Counted from the stretch's first letter, positions 35,115 through 44,773 are shown. The stretch is DNA of 64,000 bases from Acidobacteria bacterium 28-9 (GCA_002050355.1 MWYY01000030.1:62001-126000), one strand, 5' to 3'. Numbers and translations are program-made. Notes: a model not told the origin generated them from the letters alone.

Positions 35115-38087
35115 TTAGAAAATAAACTTGAAGCCGAGTTGGAATTGGCGACTGTCCTGCGAGGTTGATTGATTACGCGCTCTGAAATCTGGAAGTTCGC
35201 CGAAAAATTCGCCGGTATCGGGATTCGTCATTACTCTTACGTTGTTGAACCCGACGATGCTGTTGATGTTGAAAAGATTTTGGAACTCGCCGAAGACTTC
35301 CATTTTGTAACGCTCGGTGAAATTGAAGAAACGCGAATAGCGCAAATCAACATTGTATTGCGGCGGGGTTTTTCCCGAATTGCGTTTGATGCCGACGGGT
35401 CTGTCCGAAGTCAAATTGCCGTCGCCGTTGAGGTCTAAACCGGAAATGATGTTGAATGTTTCGCCGCTGTTGGCGGTGGCGATGATGCCGAATTGGTTGT
35501 TGTTGAAAAGATAGCGCAGCGTTTTGTTGTTCCGAAAGTTAAACTGCGGACGGAAAACCAGACTCATCACAAAAGTATGGCGTTGGTCGGCAAACGAAAA
35601 ACCTTTGTCGAGCCGCCGATTGTTCGGGTCGGACAAAACCAAGTCCTGAATGTTGCCGGTCGTCAAATTTTGTTCGGGCGCGTCGTCGGTCGCCTTTGAG
35701 AGCGTGTAGTTCGCGCTGAATTGCAGACCGCGCGAAAACCGTTTCGTTAATTGCAAAGTCAAAGCGTCGTATTGCGAATTTCCGACGGACTCGACCATCT
35801 GAATAATGTCGAATCGCGGGTCAAGTCGGGTCGCCGCGCTGATTGTCGGGCTGAAAACGCCTCTGCCGTCAGCCAGAAAGCTAACCGGATTTATCGGATT
35901 GATGTTGCGATAAACCGGAATATGACGACCTGCGGAATGGACGTAACCGACGGCGAGCGAGAGATTTTCAGTAATCGCCTGTTCGAGTTGGACGTTTGAG
36001 TGAATCGCATACATATTCACAAAATCAGGCGCAATCGTATCAATATTTTGTTGCGGCAGCATCGCGCCCGGAGGCAAAGAGCCGGAAAAAGTATTCGGAA
36101 ACGCGGGCGCATTGAGGCTTGGTATAATAATAGTTCCGTTGTTATTTCCTCTAAACCTAAAACTGAAAAATCTCGGATTCCCGTTATTTAGCAACGCCCG
36201 TTGATACATCGCCAGAAGCGGCTGGTCGTAGTAAATTCCCGCACCGGCGCGGAGAATTGTCGGGCGGCTGCCTTCGCGCAAAGCATAAACCACGCCGAAA
36301 CGCGGCGCGAAATTATTTTTGTCCACATTGAATTTTTGCGAAGCGGGAAACGGCGAAGTCGAATCTGCCTTGGGAATTTGGTAAAGGTCGTAACGCAAGC
36401 CGTAGTTAATCTTTAAACGGCGCGTCAGTTTCCAATCGTCCTGCGCGAAAAAATTCCAGAAAGTCGCCGTGTAATTTATGTTTGGCTCGCCGAAGGTTTC
36501 GACGTAGTTTGTGTAACTGCGCGGATTTGTCCCGTTGCGGGCGGCGATGTAAGCGGCAATCGTGGGAAATGTGTATTGGCTGAAAACGAAAGAACGGTCG
36601 GTTTGCTTATAAAAATTGAAACCGCCGCCGAATTTGACAACGTGAGTTCCGGTTGTTCGGGTCAGATTGTCTTGAATCTGCGTTATTCTTCGCGGTGGGA
36701 AAATCGTATCGGCGTTGGTCGGCGAACCGAAATTTGCCACGCCGGAAATCTCGATTGACGGTCCGCTGCCGGAAAATCCATTTCTTTTATTGCCAGCTGC
36801 ACGCTGCGCGTATTGAAAGCGAAATTCGTTCAAAATCTGCGGCGTAAAAGAAGCAAGCTGGACAGCCAGTCCATAATCAACGGTGGGCGTATCAACACTT
36901 CGCTCCAAGGTATTGAGTCCGCCCTGAATAAAGTTTTTGGATTGCACATCGGAATGATTAAATCGCATGGTCAGGCGATGCTTGCCATTCAACTGCGCGT
37001 CAGTCCGAAAAATATAAAAAGCTCCGGTATCAAGAAAGGGAAGGGCGGGCGGAAATATCGAAGGCGATAGTCCGGCGGCAATCAAGTCTGCCATGTCCGT
37101 TTCCCGAATCGTCAAAAGCCGCGCGGCAGTAGCCTTGTCGTCGCGTTTCACCCATTCATAACCAAAATAAAAATGCCAACGGTCTTTGATAATCGGCGCG
37201 CCGATTGTCGCCGTAAAATTATCCGCTTTGTTCGCCGGCAAATCTTCGGCAGAAGGATAAAAAAAAGGACGCGAATAAAACGACGGACGACGAAAACGAT
37301 AACTGACCGAACCGCTGATTTTGTTCGTTCCCGAAGGCGTCACGACATTCATAATCAAGCCAGGCGTGTTGCCGAACTCCGCCGCAAAACCGTTCGTGAC
37401 CAATTGAATCTCGCTGACGGAGGTTTCGGAAATCAGCAGAAAACGAATCGAGCCGCGGTTGCCTTGCGTATTCGTGTTGCCGTCAATCAGATAATTAACC
37501 CGCCGCAAATAGCCATTGGCATTAATAATGGGAAAAGCGAATCCGCGACCCGGACGACCTGTGACGTTGGCTTGGAGAAGCCCTAAATTATACGGATTGC
37601 GCGGAATCAGCGGAAGATTCTGCACTTCGCGGGTATTCATCACGCGCCCCAGATCGGTTTTGCCCGCGTCGGCAACCGAAGTATCCGACGAAACGGTAAC
37701 GACTTCATTTATACCTCCGGTTTGCAATTGAATATCAATCGTCGCGGTTTGTCCGGTTGCCAGCGTAATTCCTTCGCGGACGAGTTTCTTAAAATTCGCG
37801 GCTTCGGCGGTGATGCGGTAAGTTCCAAGCGGAAGAAGCGGAAAGCGATAAACGCCGCTTTCATCGGTTGTAACGGTTCTGGTCGCACCCGTTTCAATGT
37901 TCGTAACCGTGATGATGGCATTCGTCACAGCGGCGTTATTTTCATCAGACACCGTGCCCTCGATTTGTCCGTTTAAGGCTTGCGATTGAGTGAAAGCAGA
38001 CGGCACTGAAGCGGATAATAATATGCCGGCAATGATTAAAAAAACCAGTATGTGTGGAGGTATGCTTTTCATTAAATTTAGCGGCAA
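35115..38087 (-). CDS. TonB-dependent receptor, Oar-like with carboxypeptidase-regulatory domain
   Basis: 990 residues. A signal peptide ends near ...SVPSAFTQSQ. A CarboxypepD_reg-like beta domain covers residues ~40-120 (GQIEGTVSDENNAAVTNAIITV, GVYRFPLLPLGTYRI). A plug domain follows (DAGKTDLGRVMNTREVQNLPL, RVNYLIDGNTNTQGNRGSIRF), then a 22-strand-type barrel ending with the aromatic QLGFKFIF, typical of outer-membrane proteins. Such receptors import large substrates or act as adhesion/secretion factors in Acidobacteria. It lies 29 bp downstream of a TPR kinase and is probably in the same minus-strand transcript. Confidence 0.92.
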   Translation of the reverse strand: MPLNLMKSIPPHILVFLIIAGILLSASVPSAFTQSQALNGQIEGTVSDENNAAVTNAIITVTNIETGATRTVTTDESGVYRFPLLPLGTYRITAEAANFKKLVREGITLATGQTATIDIQLQTGGINEVVTVSSDTSVADAGKTDLGRVMNTREVQNLPLIPRNPYNLGLLQANVTGRPGRGFAFPIINANGYLRRVNYLIDGNTNTQGNRGSIRFLLISETSVSEIQLVTNGFAAEFGNTPGLIMNVVTPSGTNKISGSVSYRFRRPSFYSRPFFYPSAEDLPANKADNFTATIGAPIIKDRWHFYFGYEWVKRDDKATAARLLTIRETDMADLIAAGLSPSIFPPALPFLDTGAFYIFRTDAQLNGKHRLTMRFNHSDVQSKNFIQGGLNTLERSVDTPTVDYGLAVQLASFTPQILNEFRFQYAQRAAGNKRNGFSGSGPSIEISGVANFGSPTNADTIFPPRRITQIQDNLTRTTGTHVVKFGGGFNFYKQTDRSFVFSQYTFPTIAAYIAARNGTNPRSYTNYVETFGEPNINYTATFWNFFAQDDWKLTRRLKINYGLRYDLYQIPKADSTSPFPASQKFNVDKNNFAPRFGVVYALREGSRPTILRAGAGIYYDQPLLAMYQRALLNNGNPRFFSFRFRGNNNGTIIIPSLNAPAFPNTFSGSLPPGAMLPQQNIDTIAPDFVNMYAIHSNVQLEQAITENLSLAVGYVHSAGRHIPVYRNINPINPVSFLADGRGVFSPTISAATRLDPRFDIIQMVESVGNSQYDALTLQLTKRFSRGLQFSANYTLSKATDDAPEQNLTTGNIQDLVLSDPNNRRLDKGFSFADQRHTFVMSLVFRPQFNFRNNKTLRYLFNNNQFGIIATANSGETFNIISGLDLNGDGNLTSDRPVGIKRNSGKTPPQYNVDLRYSRFFNFTERYKMEVFGEFQNLFNINSIVGFNNVRVMTNPDTGEFFGELPDFRARNQSTSQDSRQFQLGFKFIF

Positions 38088-38116
38088 ATCCGTAAATCAA
38101 AACCAACCTCTTAAAC

Positions 38117-40786
38117 TTACTTCAATCCAACGCGCTTGACCAGTTCATCAAAGCGCGGGTCGTCGCGCAGGGGATCAAGAGGCGGCTCTACCTGAAGGAG
38201 ATAGAGTAATGGATTGCGTTGTTGATATGCCTTCTCCAGATATTCAAATGCTTTATCCTTGTCGCCGAGTCTGGCGTTCCAACCCGCGCGGCGGAAAAAA
38301 TTGCCTTCGCCGGAGGTTTTGTCCCTCTCACGCAAAACGCCCGCCCAGCCGGACGTTTGATAAACCGTCTTGAAAAGCTGAATGGTTGCCTCATCCTTTT
38401 TTTGCATTGAGGGAGATTTCATCAACCACTCAAACGCTTCCGCTTCCTTGCCCTGCATTTCAAGCGTTCTAATCAGCCACTGGTAAGTGGGGTCATTCTC
38501 TTCATTCATTTGCATCAATCGTTTATATTGAGCGACAGCCTCGTCATAACGCCGGGAAAAATACAGGGTGTTCGCGTAAACTCGCTGATTATGAAACGAT
38601 GTCGGGTCAAGGTCTATCGCCGTCTTGATTTCGGCTATGGCTTCGTCATGGCGCTGCTGGTAACTTATCAGGAAACGCGCATAATTATTATGTGCCAGGG
38701 ATGAGTTATGATTCAGTTCCAAGGCGCGCTGACACGCGCGTCCGGCTCCGGCGAAATCCCACTCATATTGATATTTAATTTCGCACAAAGCGGTATAAGC
38801 CTCGGAAACATCTGGATCCAGGGACAAGGCTTTATTGATTGCTTCGACCGATTTTTGGTATTCTTCGCCAAGATCGGCGTTAACTGAATAGGCAATAAGC
38901 CCGTGCGCGACAGCCAGACCCGCCCATCCCTGTGCGTAGTTCGGGTCAAGCCGGACTGACTGTTCCAAAGCCTCAACCGCTTTTTGCTTCGCCGTACTTC
39001 TGTCAAGCAAAAACATTCCTTGAAGGTAGAACCGATACGCTTCTTCATTGGTCGTCCCGCGCTTGGCTGCCGGACCTGTGGAAGTTGTCGCAAACCGCGC
39101 CAGCAAAAGCCTGCCGATTTCGTCGGCGACCGCGTCCTGCATCGCAAAAACGTCGCCCGCGTCTTTTTCGCTTTTATAAGTTTCTTCAATCTGACCGTTC
39201 GCCACATTGAAAAGCTGTGATGTTACTTTGATTTTCCCGCCCGCTAATTGATAATTCGAGGCGAGAACGTAATCAACCTGCTGTTCACGTCCTGCCGCAA
39301 TCGGGTCTTGCGCGATGTCCGCATATTGCCGCGTCGCGCTCAACGGGCGAACGATGAATCCTTTCATCGAACTGAGTTGGTTAATCAACGAATCGGCGAT
39401 GCCGACTTCATAAATCTCGCCCCGGTTCATCGTGTTAATAGGTTTTGATGGCAGAACGGCGATTGATTTTTTGTCGCCGACAGCCGTTTTTCCCGTCGAG
39501 AAGAAATAATAACCAAGCCCGATTACGCCGACGAGCAATGCGACAAGCGCAAACGCGGCAAGCGGTTTATGTCGTTTGATTGTCTGCGAAAGACTGTATT
39601 GCGTTTCGGCGGTTTGAAGGTTTGCGCCGCCCGTCGTCGCTTGCAAGACAGCGGTTTCGTTTTCACTAACAGGCTGATGCGACCTTTCTAATTTTTCATC
39701 AAACGACAGATTTTCCCGCAAATCCTTCAAATCCGCCAGCACATCTTTCATCATTTGATAACGCTCGCCTTTATTTTTGCGAATCATTTTGGCAACGATG
39801 CGCTGCAATTCGTCAGGCACGTTTGAAGCAAAACGCGAAAGCGGTTGCGGCTCGGCGTTTATCAAGTTAGCGAAAGTTTCCGACACCGAATCTCCCGCAA
39901 ACGGTGTTCTGCCCGCCATCATTTCATAAATCACCACACCGAAACTGAAAATATCGGTGCGTTCGTCAACGCGCTCGCCTTTCGCCTGTTCGGGCGACAT
40001 ATAGTTGATTGTTCCGAGAATTACCCCTTTTGCTGTTTGGTTCTGCTTAACAGTTGAGTCTTCCAAACCGAGAATAGATTTATTTTTCTGTTCGATTAGC
40101 TTTGCCAGACCAAAATCCAAAACCTTTACATAGCCATCCGGGCGAATCATTATGTTTTCGGGTTTGATGTCGCGGTGAACCAAATGCGCTTCGTGCGCCG
40201 TGCAAAGCGCATTGGTGATTTGCACCGAGATGTCCAACACTTCCGATAGTTTTAGAGTTTTTTCCTTGAAAATCTCGCGCAAAGTCTTGCCTTTGATAAA
40301 CTCGCTGACGATAAATTGCGCGTCTTCTGCTTCACCGAATTCGTAAATCGTCAAAATGTTCGGATGATTCAAAGCAGACGCGGCTTTTGCTTCCTGAATA
40401 AAACGGTTGAGATTCGATCCGTCCCGACTAAACTTTTCGTTGAGAATTTTGAGGGCGACTTTTCGGTCGAGTTTTTTGTCTTCGGCAAGATAAACCTCGC
40501 CCATTCCGCCCGTTCCGATTTGCCGCACTATTTCGTAATGCCCGAAACATTTGCCTGATTCAAGTTTCTTTGTTTCGACTTCAATCACGTCCGCAACTTT
40601 GGCAACAGCGGGCGTTTCCATAAAACCTTCCGCGCTGTCGAGCGATGACAAAAGCGATTCGACTTCCGTAAGCAACAGTTTATCTTCGCCGCAGGTTTCA
40701 ATGACAAATTTTCGGCGTTCTTCGGGCTTGCGGCGCAAAGCCGAATCAAAAACTTCTCTTACCTGTTGCCATTTTTCATCAGCCAT
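38117..40786 (-). CDS. Ser/Thr protein kinase with membrane helix, FlgO/TolB-like and TPR domains
   Basis: 889 residues from the ATG at 40786 (MADEKWQQVREVF, shared with its paralogs); an upstream TTG would add 12 residues. Order: helical head (1-75), Hanks-type kinase (IGTGGMGEVYLAED, KVALKIL, catalytic LVHRDIKPEN, LDFGLAKL, SPEQAKGE), linker, transmembrane helix (LAAFALVALLVGVIGLGYYFF), a TolB-N/FlgO-like nucleotide-binding-type domain (KSIAVLPSKPINT), and C-terminal TPRs (AVEALEQSVRLDPNYAQGWA). All key catalytic residues are present. The kinase faces the cytosol and the TPR region is predicted to be periplasmic. Confidence 0.92.
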   Translation of the reverse strand: MADEKWQQVREVFDSALRRKPEERRKFVIETCGEDKLLLTEVESLLSSLDSAEGFMETPAVAKVADVIEVETKKLESGKCFGHYEIVRQIGTGGMGEVYLAEDKKLDRKVALKILNEKFSRDGSNLNRFIQEAKAASALNHPNILTIYEFGEAEDAQFIVSEFIKGKTLREIFKEKTLKLSEVLDISVQITNALCTAHEAHLVHRDIKPENIMIRPDGYVKVLDFGLAKLIEQKNKSILGLEDSTVKQNQTAKGVILGTINYMSPEQAKGERVDERTDIFSFGVVIYEMMAGRTPFAGDSVSETFANLINAEPQPLSRFASNVPDELQRIVAKMIRKNKGERYQMMKDVLADLKDLRENLSFDEKLERSHQPVSENETAVLQATTGGANLQTAETQYSLSQTIKRHKPLAAFALVALLVGVIGLGYYFFSTGKTAVGDKKSIAVLPSKPINTMNRGEIYEVGIADSLINQLSSMKGFIVRPLSATRQYADIAQDPIAAGREQQVDYVLASNYQLAGGKIKVTSQLFNVANGQIEETYKSEKDAGDVFAMQDAVADEIGRLLLARFATTSTGPAAKRGTTNEEAYRFYLQGMFLLDRSTAKQKAVEALEQSVRLDPNYAQGWAGLAVAHGLIAYSVNADLGEEYQKSVEAINKALSLDPDVSEAYTALCEIKYQYEWDFAGAGRACQRALELNHNSSLAHNNYARFLISYQQRHDEAIAEIKTAIDLDPTSFHNQRVYANTLYFSRRYDEAVAQYKRLMQMNEENDPTYQWLIRTLEMQGKEAEAFEWLMKSPSMQKKDEATIQLFKTVYQTSGWAGVLRERDKTSGEGNFFRRAGWNARLGDKDKAFEYLEKAYQQRNPLLYLLQVEPPLDPLRDDPRFDELVKRVGLK

Positions 40787-40878
40787 ATTTATCTTTGGAC
40801 GATTGTTTTGATTTGCTGCCAATGCTCAGAGGTCATTACTTTTCGTTTATATGTTTGAAATCTTTATATCATCAAATT

Positions 40879-41200
40879 TCACTTTAACTTTTCGTATTCC
40901 TGTTTAGCTTCAATCAGAATTGGAATATCCGCATCGGCGTCTTTCCAGAGCGCAAAGAAATCCTGATAGGCTCATCATTCCAGCCACTTTTCCGACGGCG
41001 GGCTGCTCCATAAAACTTTCCGCATTGTTATATGAAGATAAAAGCAATTCGATTTCGCGGTGCAAGTCTTCGTCTGCTTTGCAATTTTCGCGGAGAAACG
41101 CGGCGCGGTTTGCGGGCGCGAGCTTCGCCGCGTCGTCAAAGATTCGTCTAATTTGCCGCCAGCGTTCAGATTTCATCGCTTCAAAGTCTTTCAAATTCAT
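40879..41200 (-). pseudogene. Kinase gene remnant with internal deletion
   Basis: The ATG at 41200 overlaps the stop of the upstream kinase (ATGA, 4 bp) and encodes about 75 residues of a kinase-type helical head (RWRQIRRIFDDAAKLAPANR, ESFMEQPAVGKVAGM). The frame then ends at 40910. In another frame the same strand encodes [18 protein letters not shown], then [10 protein letters not shown] and a stop at 40879, which is the usual C-terminal ending of TPR-bearing kinases of this type. Head and tail are joined with everything between missing, so this is the scar of a third full-length kinase gene, or an assembly deletion. Confidence 0.75.
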
Positions 41201-43947
41201 TCCGGCAGATTCATCCGTTTCACCATCGCTTTGAAGCGTGGCTCGGAGCGCAGATCGTCAACTTCCGGCAAGACCGCAAGATAAATGGCATTCAATGAGC
41301 GACTCGACACTTCCGTTTCGAGCTGGTTCAAGGCTTCCACTTTGTCGCCAAGCCCAATATAGACAACTGCCAATGTGCTTGGTCGAACATAACCTTCGCT
41401 CGCTGCCTTTTTTAACTCGGTAAGAATTTTCAGTGCTTCATCGCGGTTGCCGGATCTTGCCAGCCATAATGCCAAATATCCTTTTATGAAAAAACTGTTA
41501 TTTAGTTCGAGCGCGGTGCGAGCCTCAGCGATAGCTTCCGCATACATTCCCTTCGCTCCGTATGCCCAGCCCAAATAACTATGGGTTCGGGAGAAATTCG
41601 GGTGTCGAACAAGCGTGCGCTTGAGTTGGGCGATCGCTTCATCGTATCTGCGGGCAAACACCAACGTGGCTCCGAGATCCGTGCCGATGTCGGGCGAAAG
41701 CGGATCGAGCTCCTCGGCAAGTCTCATTTCGGCAAGAGCCTCGTCAAAACGTCTGACCACCGTGAGATTTGCAGCAAACCATTGGTGCGCGGTCGCATAA
41801 TCCGGTTTGAGTTCGATGGCACGGCGAAACTCTTTTTCCGATCGATCCAGGTCAAATTCATACCGGGTCAGATAATATCCCAGAGCCGAATGCGCCTCAG
41901 CCAATGAATCGTCGATCTCTAACGCCCGCAAAGCAGCCGCCTTCGCCAAGGGCATACTGTCGTTCGCAGGTGCGACATCGTAACCCGAAAATAGAAGGTA
42001 GGTTTCAGCCAAACCCGAAAAGGCAAGCGCGTAGTTCGGGTCTTTCTCAATCGCCTGCCGATAATATTCAACCGACTGTTTGAGCGACTCGCCTGTCCGT
42101 TTATTCCATTGATACCGACCTTTCAAATAAAACTGATACGCTTCGTTATTGTCGGTGTATTTCCTTGCTAATTTCTGTTCGCCTTCGCCCGATAGCTTTA
42201 ATTGCAGTTTGTTCGTAATCTCGTCGGCAATCTCGCGCTGCGTCTGAAGCAACTCCGACATCTTGCGCTCATACTGCTCGCCCCACAGCGATTTGCTGTT
42301 TCGCGTGTCAACCAGATTAACGCTGATGGTTAAGCTCTCGCCGCGCTGCGTGATTCTGCCCGTCAGCACCGAATCAACTCCCAATTCTTTGGCGACGATG
42401 TTTGGGTCGGTTTCCTTGCCTTTGTAACGAAACACCGAACTCGTCGGGCTGACCTTCAAGTTAGGCAGTTGCGACAGGCGATAAATCAGCGATTCCGCTA
42501 AACCGTCGGAAAGATATTCAGAGTCAGGGTTGCCGCTTTTGTTCTCAAACGGCATCACCGCGATGGATTCGATTTGTTTGACGACGGCGGCGCGGTTGAA
42601 GAAATACCAGTAACCCAAGCCGATCAACGCCAGCAAAATTATCGAACCAAACGCCACCACCCGTTTGTTACCTGCAACTTTTCCGACAATGTATTCCGCG
42701 CTTGATATGTTTTGAGTTCCGCCTTTAGGCGGCTGCGTTTCCGCGCCCGATGAAAAGCCGCCCGAAGGCGGGACTCTGAACATCGCCGTCACATTTTCGC
42801 CCGACCCGCTCGCGCCGACGTTTGACGATTTCGCCTGATTCGGAATAGCGGAGCGTTCCAATTCTTCGGCAAATTCTAGTTCACGCTTGAGATTCTTTAC
42901 GTCGAGCAGAAAATCTTTGACGGTTTGATAACGCTCGTCCGTCTTTTTCTGCAAAGACTTGCGGATAATGCGCTGCAATTCCTTCGGCGTATTTTCATCG
43001 AGCGGCGCGGGTTCACGAGCGAGAATCGCGGCAATCGTGTCGTTCATCGTTTCGCCCGCGAACGGCGTTCGCTTGGTGAGCATTTCGTAAACCACCACGC
43101 CTAAACTCCAAATGTCGGAACGCGCGTCAATCTCTTTGCCGCGCGCTTGTTCGGGCGACATATAATTGATTGTTCCTAAAATTACACCTTTCGCCGTTTG
43201 ATTTTGTTTAGCGGTTTCATCCTCCAAACCGAGAATTGATTTATTTTTCTGTTCGACGAGTTTCGCCAATCCGAAATCGAGAATTTTCACAAACCCGTCG
43301 GGACGAATCATAATGTTTTCCGGCTTGATGTAGCGGTGAATAAGGCGCGCTTCGTGCGCGGCGCAGAGAGCGCCCGCGGTTTGAATGGCGATGTCGAGAA
43401 CTTCGGACAATTTCAAAGTTTTTTCATTGAAAATCTCGCGCAGGGTTACGCCTTTGATGTGTTCGCTGACGATGTAGTGCGCGCCGTCCGATTCGCCGAT
43501 TTCGTGAATGACTAAAATATTCGGATGATTTAAGCTGGACGCGGTTTTCGCTTCGCGGATGAATCTATGCAGGTTTGATTCGTCGCGGCTGAATTTTTCG
43601 TTGAGAATTTTGACGGCGACTCGTCGGTCGAGTTTTTTGTCTTGTGCGAGGTAAACTTCGCCCATTCCGCCCGCGCCGATTTGCCGGATAATTTCGTAAT
43701 GCCCAAAACATTTCCCACGTTCGAGTTTTCTGGTTTCGGCTTCGATCACGTCTGCGACTTTGGCAACGGCGGGCGTTTCCATAAAACTTTCTGCGCTGCC
43801 GAGCGATGATAAAAGCGATTCGACTTCGGCGAGCAGAGTTTTATCGCCGCCGCAGGTTTCAATGACAAATTTTCGGCGTTCTTCGGGCTTGCGACGCAGA
43901 GCCGAATCAAAAACTTTTCTTACTTTTTGCCAGTTTTTATCAGCCAT
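41197..43947 (-). CDS. Ser/Thr kinase-like TPR protein with HRY instead of HRD
   Basis: 916 residues from the ATG at 43947 (MADKNWQKVRKVF); a longer frame to 44040 would be encoded by an inverted-repeat element and is rejected. It has a helical head, kinase domain with IGAGGMGEVYLAQD and VAVKIL, LDFGLAKL and SPEQARGK, a transmembrane helix (VVAFGSIILLALIGLGYWYFF), a FlgO/TolB-N-like domain (IESIAVMPFENKSG) and many TPRs. The catalytic loop reads LIHRYIKPEN: the proton-acceptor Asp (residue ~206, codon 43330-43332) is Tyr, a single G-to-T change relative to the paralog. It is predicted to be inactive as a kinase unless this is a sequencing error. Confidence 0.9.
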   Translation of the reverse strand: MADKNWQKVRKVFDSALRRKPEERRKFVIETCGGDKTLLAEVESLLSSLGSAESFMETPAVAKVADVIEAETRKLERGKCFGHYEIIRQIGAGGMGEVYLAQDKKLDRRVAVKILNEKFSRDESNLHRFIREAKTASSLNHPNILVIHEIGESDGAHYIVSEHIKGVTLREIFNEKTLKLSEVLDIAIQTAGALCAAHEARLIHRYIKPENIMIRPDGFVKILDFGLAKLVEQKNKSILGLEDETAKQNQTAKGVILGTINYMSPEQARGKEIDARSDIWSLGVVVYEMLTKRTPFAGETMNDTIAAILAREPAPLDENTPKELQRIIRKSLQKKTDERYQTVKDFLLDVKNLKRELEFAEELERSAIPNQAKSSNVGASGSGENVTAMFRVPPSGGFSSGAETQPPKGGTQNISSAEYIVGKVAGNKRVVAFGSIILLALIGLGYWYFFNRAAVVKQIESIAVMPFENKSGNPDSEYLSDGLAESLIYRLSQLPNLKVSPTSSVFRYKGKETDPNIVAKELGVDSVLTGRITQRGESLTISVNLVDTRNSKSLWGEQYERKMSELLQTQREIADEITNKLQLKLSGEGEQKLARKYTDNNEAYQFYLKGRYQWNKRTGESLKQSVEYYRQAIEKDPNYALAFSGLAETYLLFSGYDVAPANDSMPLAKAAALRALEIDDSLAEAHSALGYYLTRYEFDLDRSEKEFRRAIELKPDYATAHQWFAANLTVVRRFDEALAEMRLAEELDPLSPDIGTDLGATLVFARRYDEAIAQLKRTLVRHPNFSRTHSYLGWAYGAKGMYAEAIAEARTALELNNSFFIKGYLALWLARSGNRDEALKILTELKKAASEGYVRPSTLAVVYIGLGDKVEALNQLETEVSSRSLNAIYLAVLPEVDDLRSEPRFKAMVKRMNLPE

Positions 43948-43958
43948 CTTTTTAAGAC

Positions 43959-44091
43959 TGGAGCGCAAGCGTCCCCGCTTGCAAATGTCGCTTGAAAATC
44001 GGCGTAACAGGCGTTCATCTTTCAGCGACTTTATTTTCAACGCGCCTTTTCGTGCTCCGCGCTCATTGCAAGCAAGGACGCTTGCGCTCCA
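43959..44091. repeat. Inverted-repeat element between the sigma factor and kinase genes
   Basis: A perfect 15-bp core GGAGCGCAAGCGTCC (43960-43974) and its complement (44076-44090), extended imperfectly to ~25-bp arms, with an 80-bp interior of no coding character. It fills almost the whole spacer between the ECF sigma gene and the kinase gene. It resembles a REP/MITE-like palindromic unit. Confidence 0.7.
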
Positions 44092-44121
44092 ATCGGTACT
44101 AGGTTTTCTGCCTTTTTCTTC

Positions 44122-44706
44122 TCATCGAGTCAACTCACGATGCAGCCAAGCCTTTGCCATTGCCCAATCGCGTTTGACGGTTGATTCGGAAATGCCCAGG
44201 ACTTGCGCCGTTTCGACGACATCCAATCCGCTAAAAAATCTGAGTTCGACAACCTTGGCAAGATGCGCTTCTTTCTCGGCGAGCCGATTCAACGCTTCGT
44301 CGAGCGCGAGAAGATCGAAATCGGTATTGCTGACGCTAATCGTCAAAGCATTTTCAATGGGCAAATCGCTGCGGTTGCCGCCGCGTCGCAACCGATGTTT
44401 GGTTTTCGCGTAATCAATCAAAATCCGCCGCATCATTGTGGCGGCAACGCCGAAAAAATGCGAACGGCTTTCCCATGAAACATTCTTTTGTTTAATGAGT
44501 TTGAGATAAGCCTCGTGAACCAGAGCAGTGGTTTGGAGCGTGTGTCCGCTACGCTCCTTTTGTAAGTAACGATGTGCCTGCCGGTGCAGTTCCGTATAGA
44601 CGAGTTTGAGCAGAGCATCCGCCGAATCAGCACGATGATTGTCGCTCCAATCGCGTAACATTTCCGTTATCTCGCTTGCCTGATGCGCCTTATTCGTCAT
44701 TATCAA
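44122..44706 (-). CDS. ECF-type RNA polymerase sigma factor (TIGR02999-like)
   Basis: 194 residues. Region 2 includes LVYTELHRQAHRYLQKE, then ALVHEAYLKLIKQ, SHFFGVAATMMRRILIDYAK. Region 4 includes LAKVVELRFFSGLDVVETAQVLGISESTVKRDWAMAKAWL with the helix-turn-helix. The pattern matches the ECF subgroup (TIGR02999, sigma-70_ECF) commonly found beside Ser/Thr kinases in Acidobacteria and Planctomycetes. No anti-sigma gene is visible; the downstream kinases may replace it as regulators, which is inference. The gene heads the minus-strand cluster. Confidence 0.92.
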   Translation of the reverse strand: MIMTNKAHQASEITEMLRDWSDNHRADSADALLKLVYTELHRQAHRYLQKERSGHTLQTTALVHEAYLKLIKQKNVSWESRSHFFGVAATMMRRILIDYAKTKHRLRRGGNRSDLPIENALTISVSNTDFDLLALDEALNRLAEKEAHLAKVVELRFFSGLDVVETAQVLGISESTVKRDWAMAKAWLHRELTR

Positions 44707-44744
44707 ACCTCACCCGTGTCGCGAGCAACTTGTTTTTAATCACG

Positions 44745-44773
44745 AAAATAAGCCGTTTTAACCGAAAAGTCAA
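44745..44773 (-). promoter_or_regulatory. Putative promoter of the sigma factor-kinase cluster
   Basis: On the minus strand TTGACT (44773-44768), 17 bp, TATTTT (44750-44745), about 40 bp upstream of the sigma factor start. The -10 is weak. Confidence 0.4.

Noticed and set aside
37173-37586. Long plus-strand frames opposite the TonB receptor and other genes (for example 16927-17589 opposite zwf)
   Set aside because: They are antisense shadows of well-identified coding sequences, very basic in composition and without ribosome sites or family motifs.
43948-44040. N-terminal extension of the kinase (31 extra residues)
   Set aside because: These codons lie in the palindromic element, and the paralogs all start at the MADEKW/MADKNW position.
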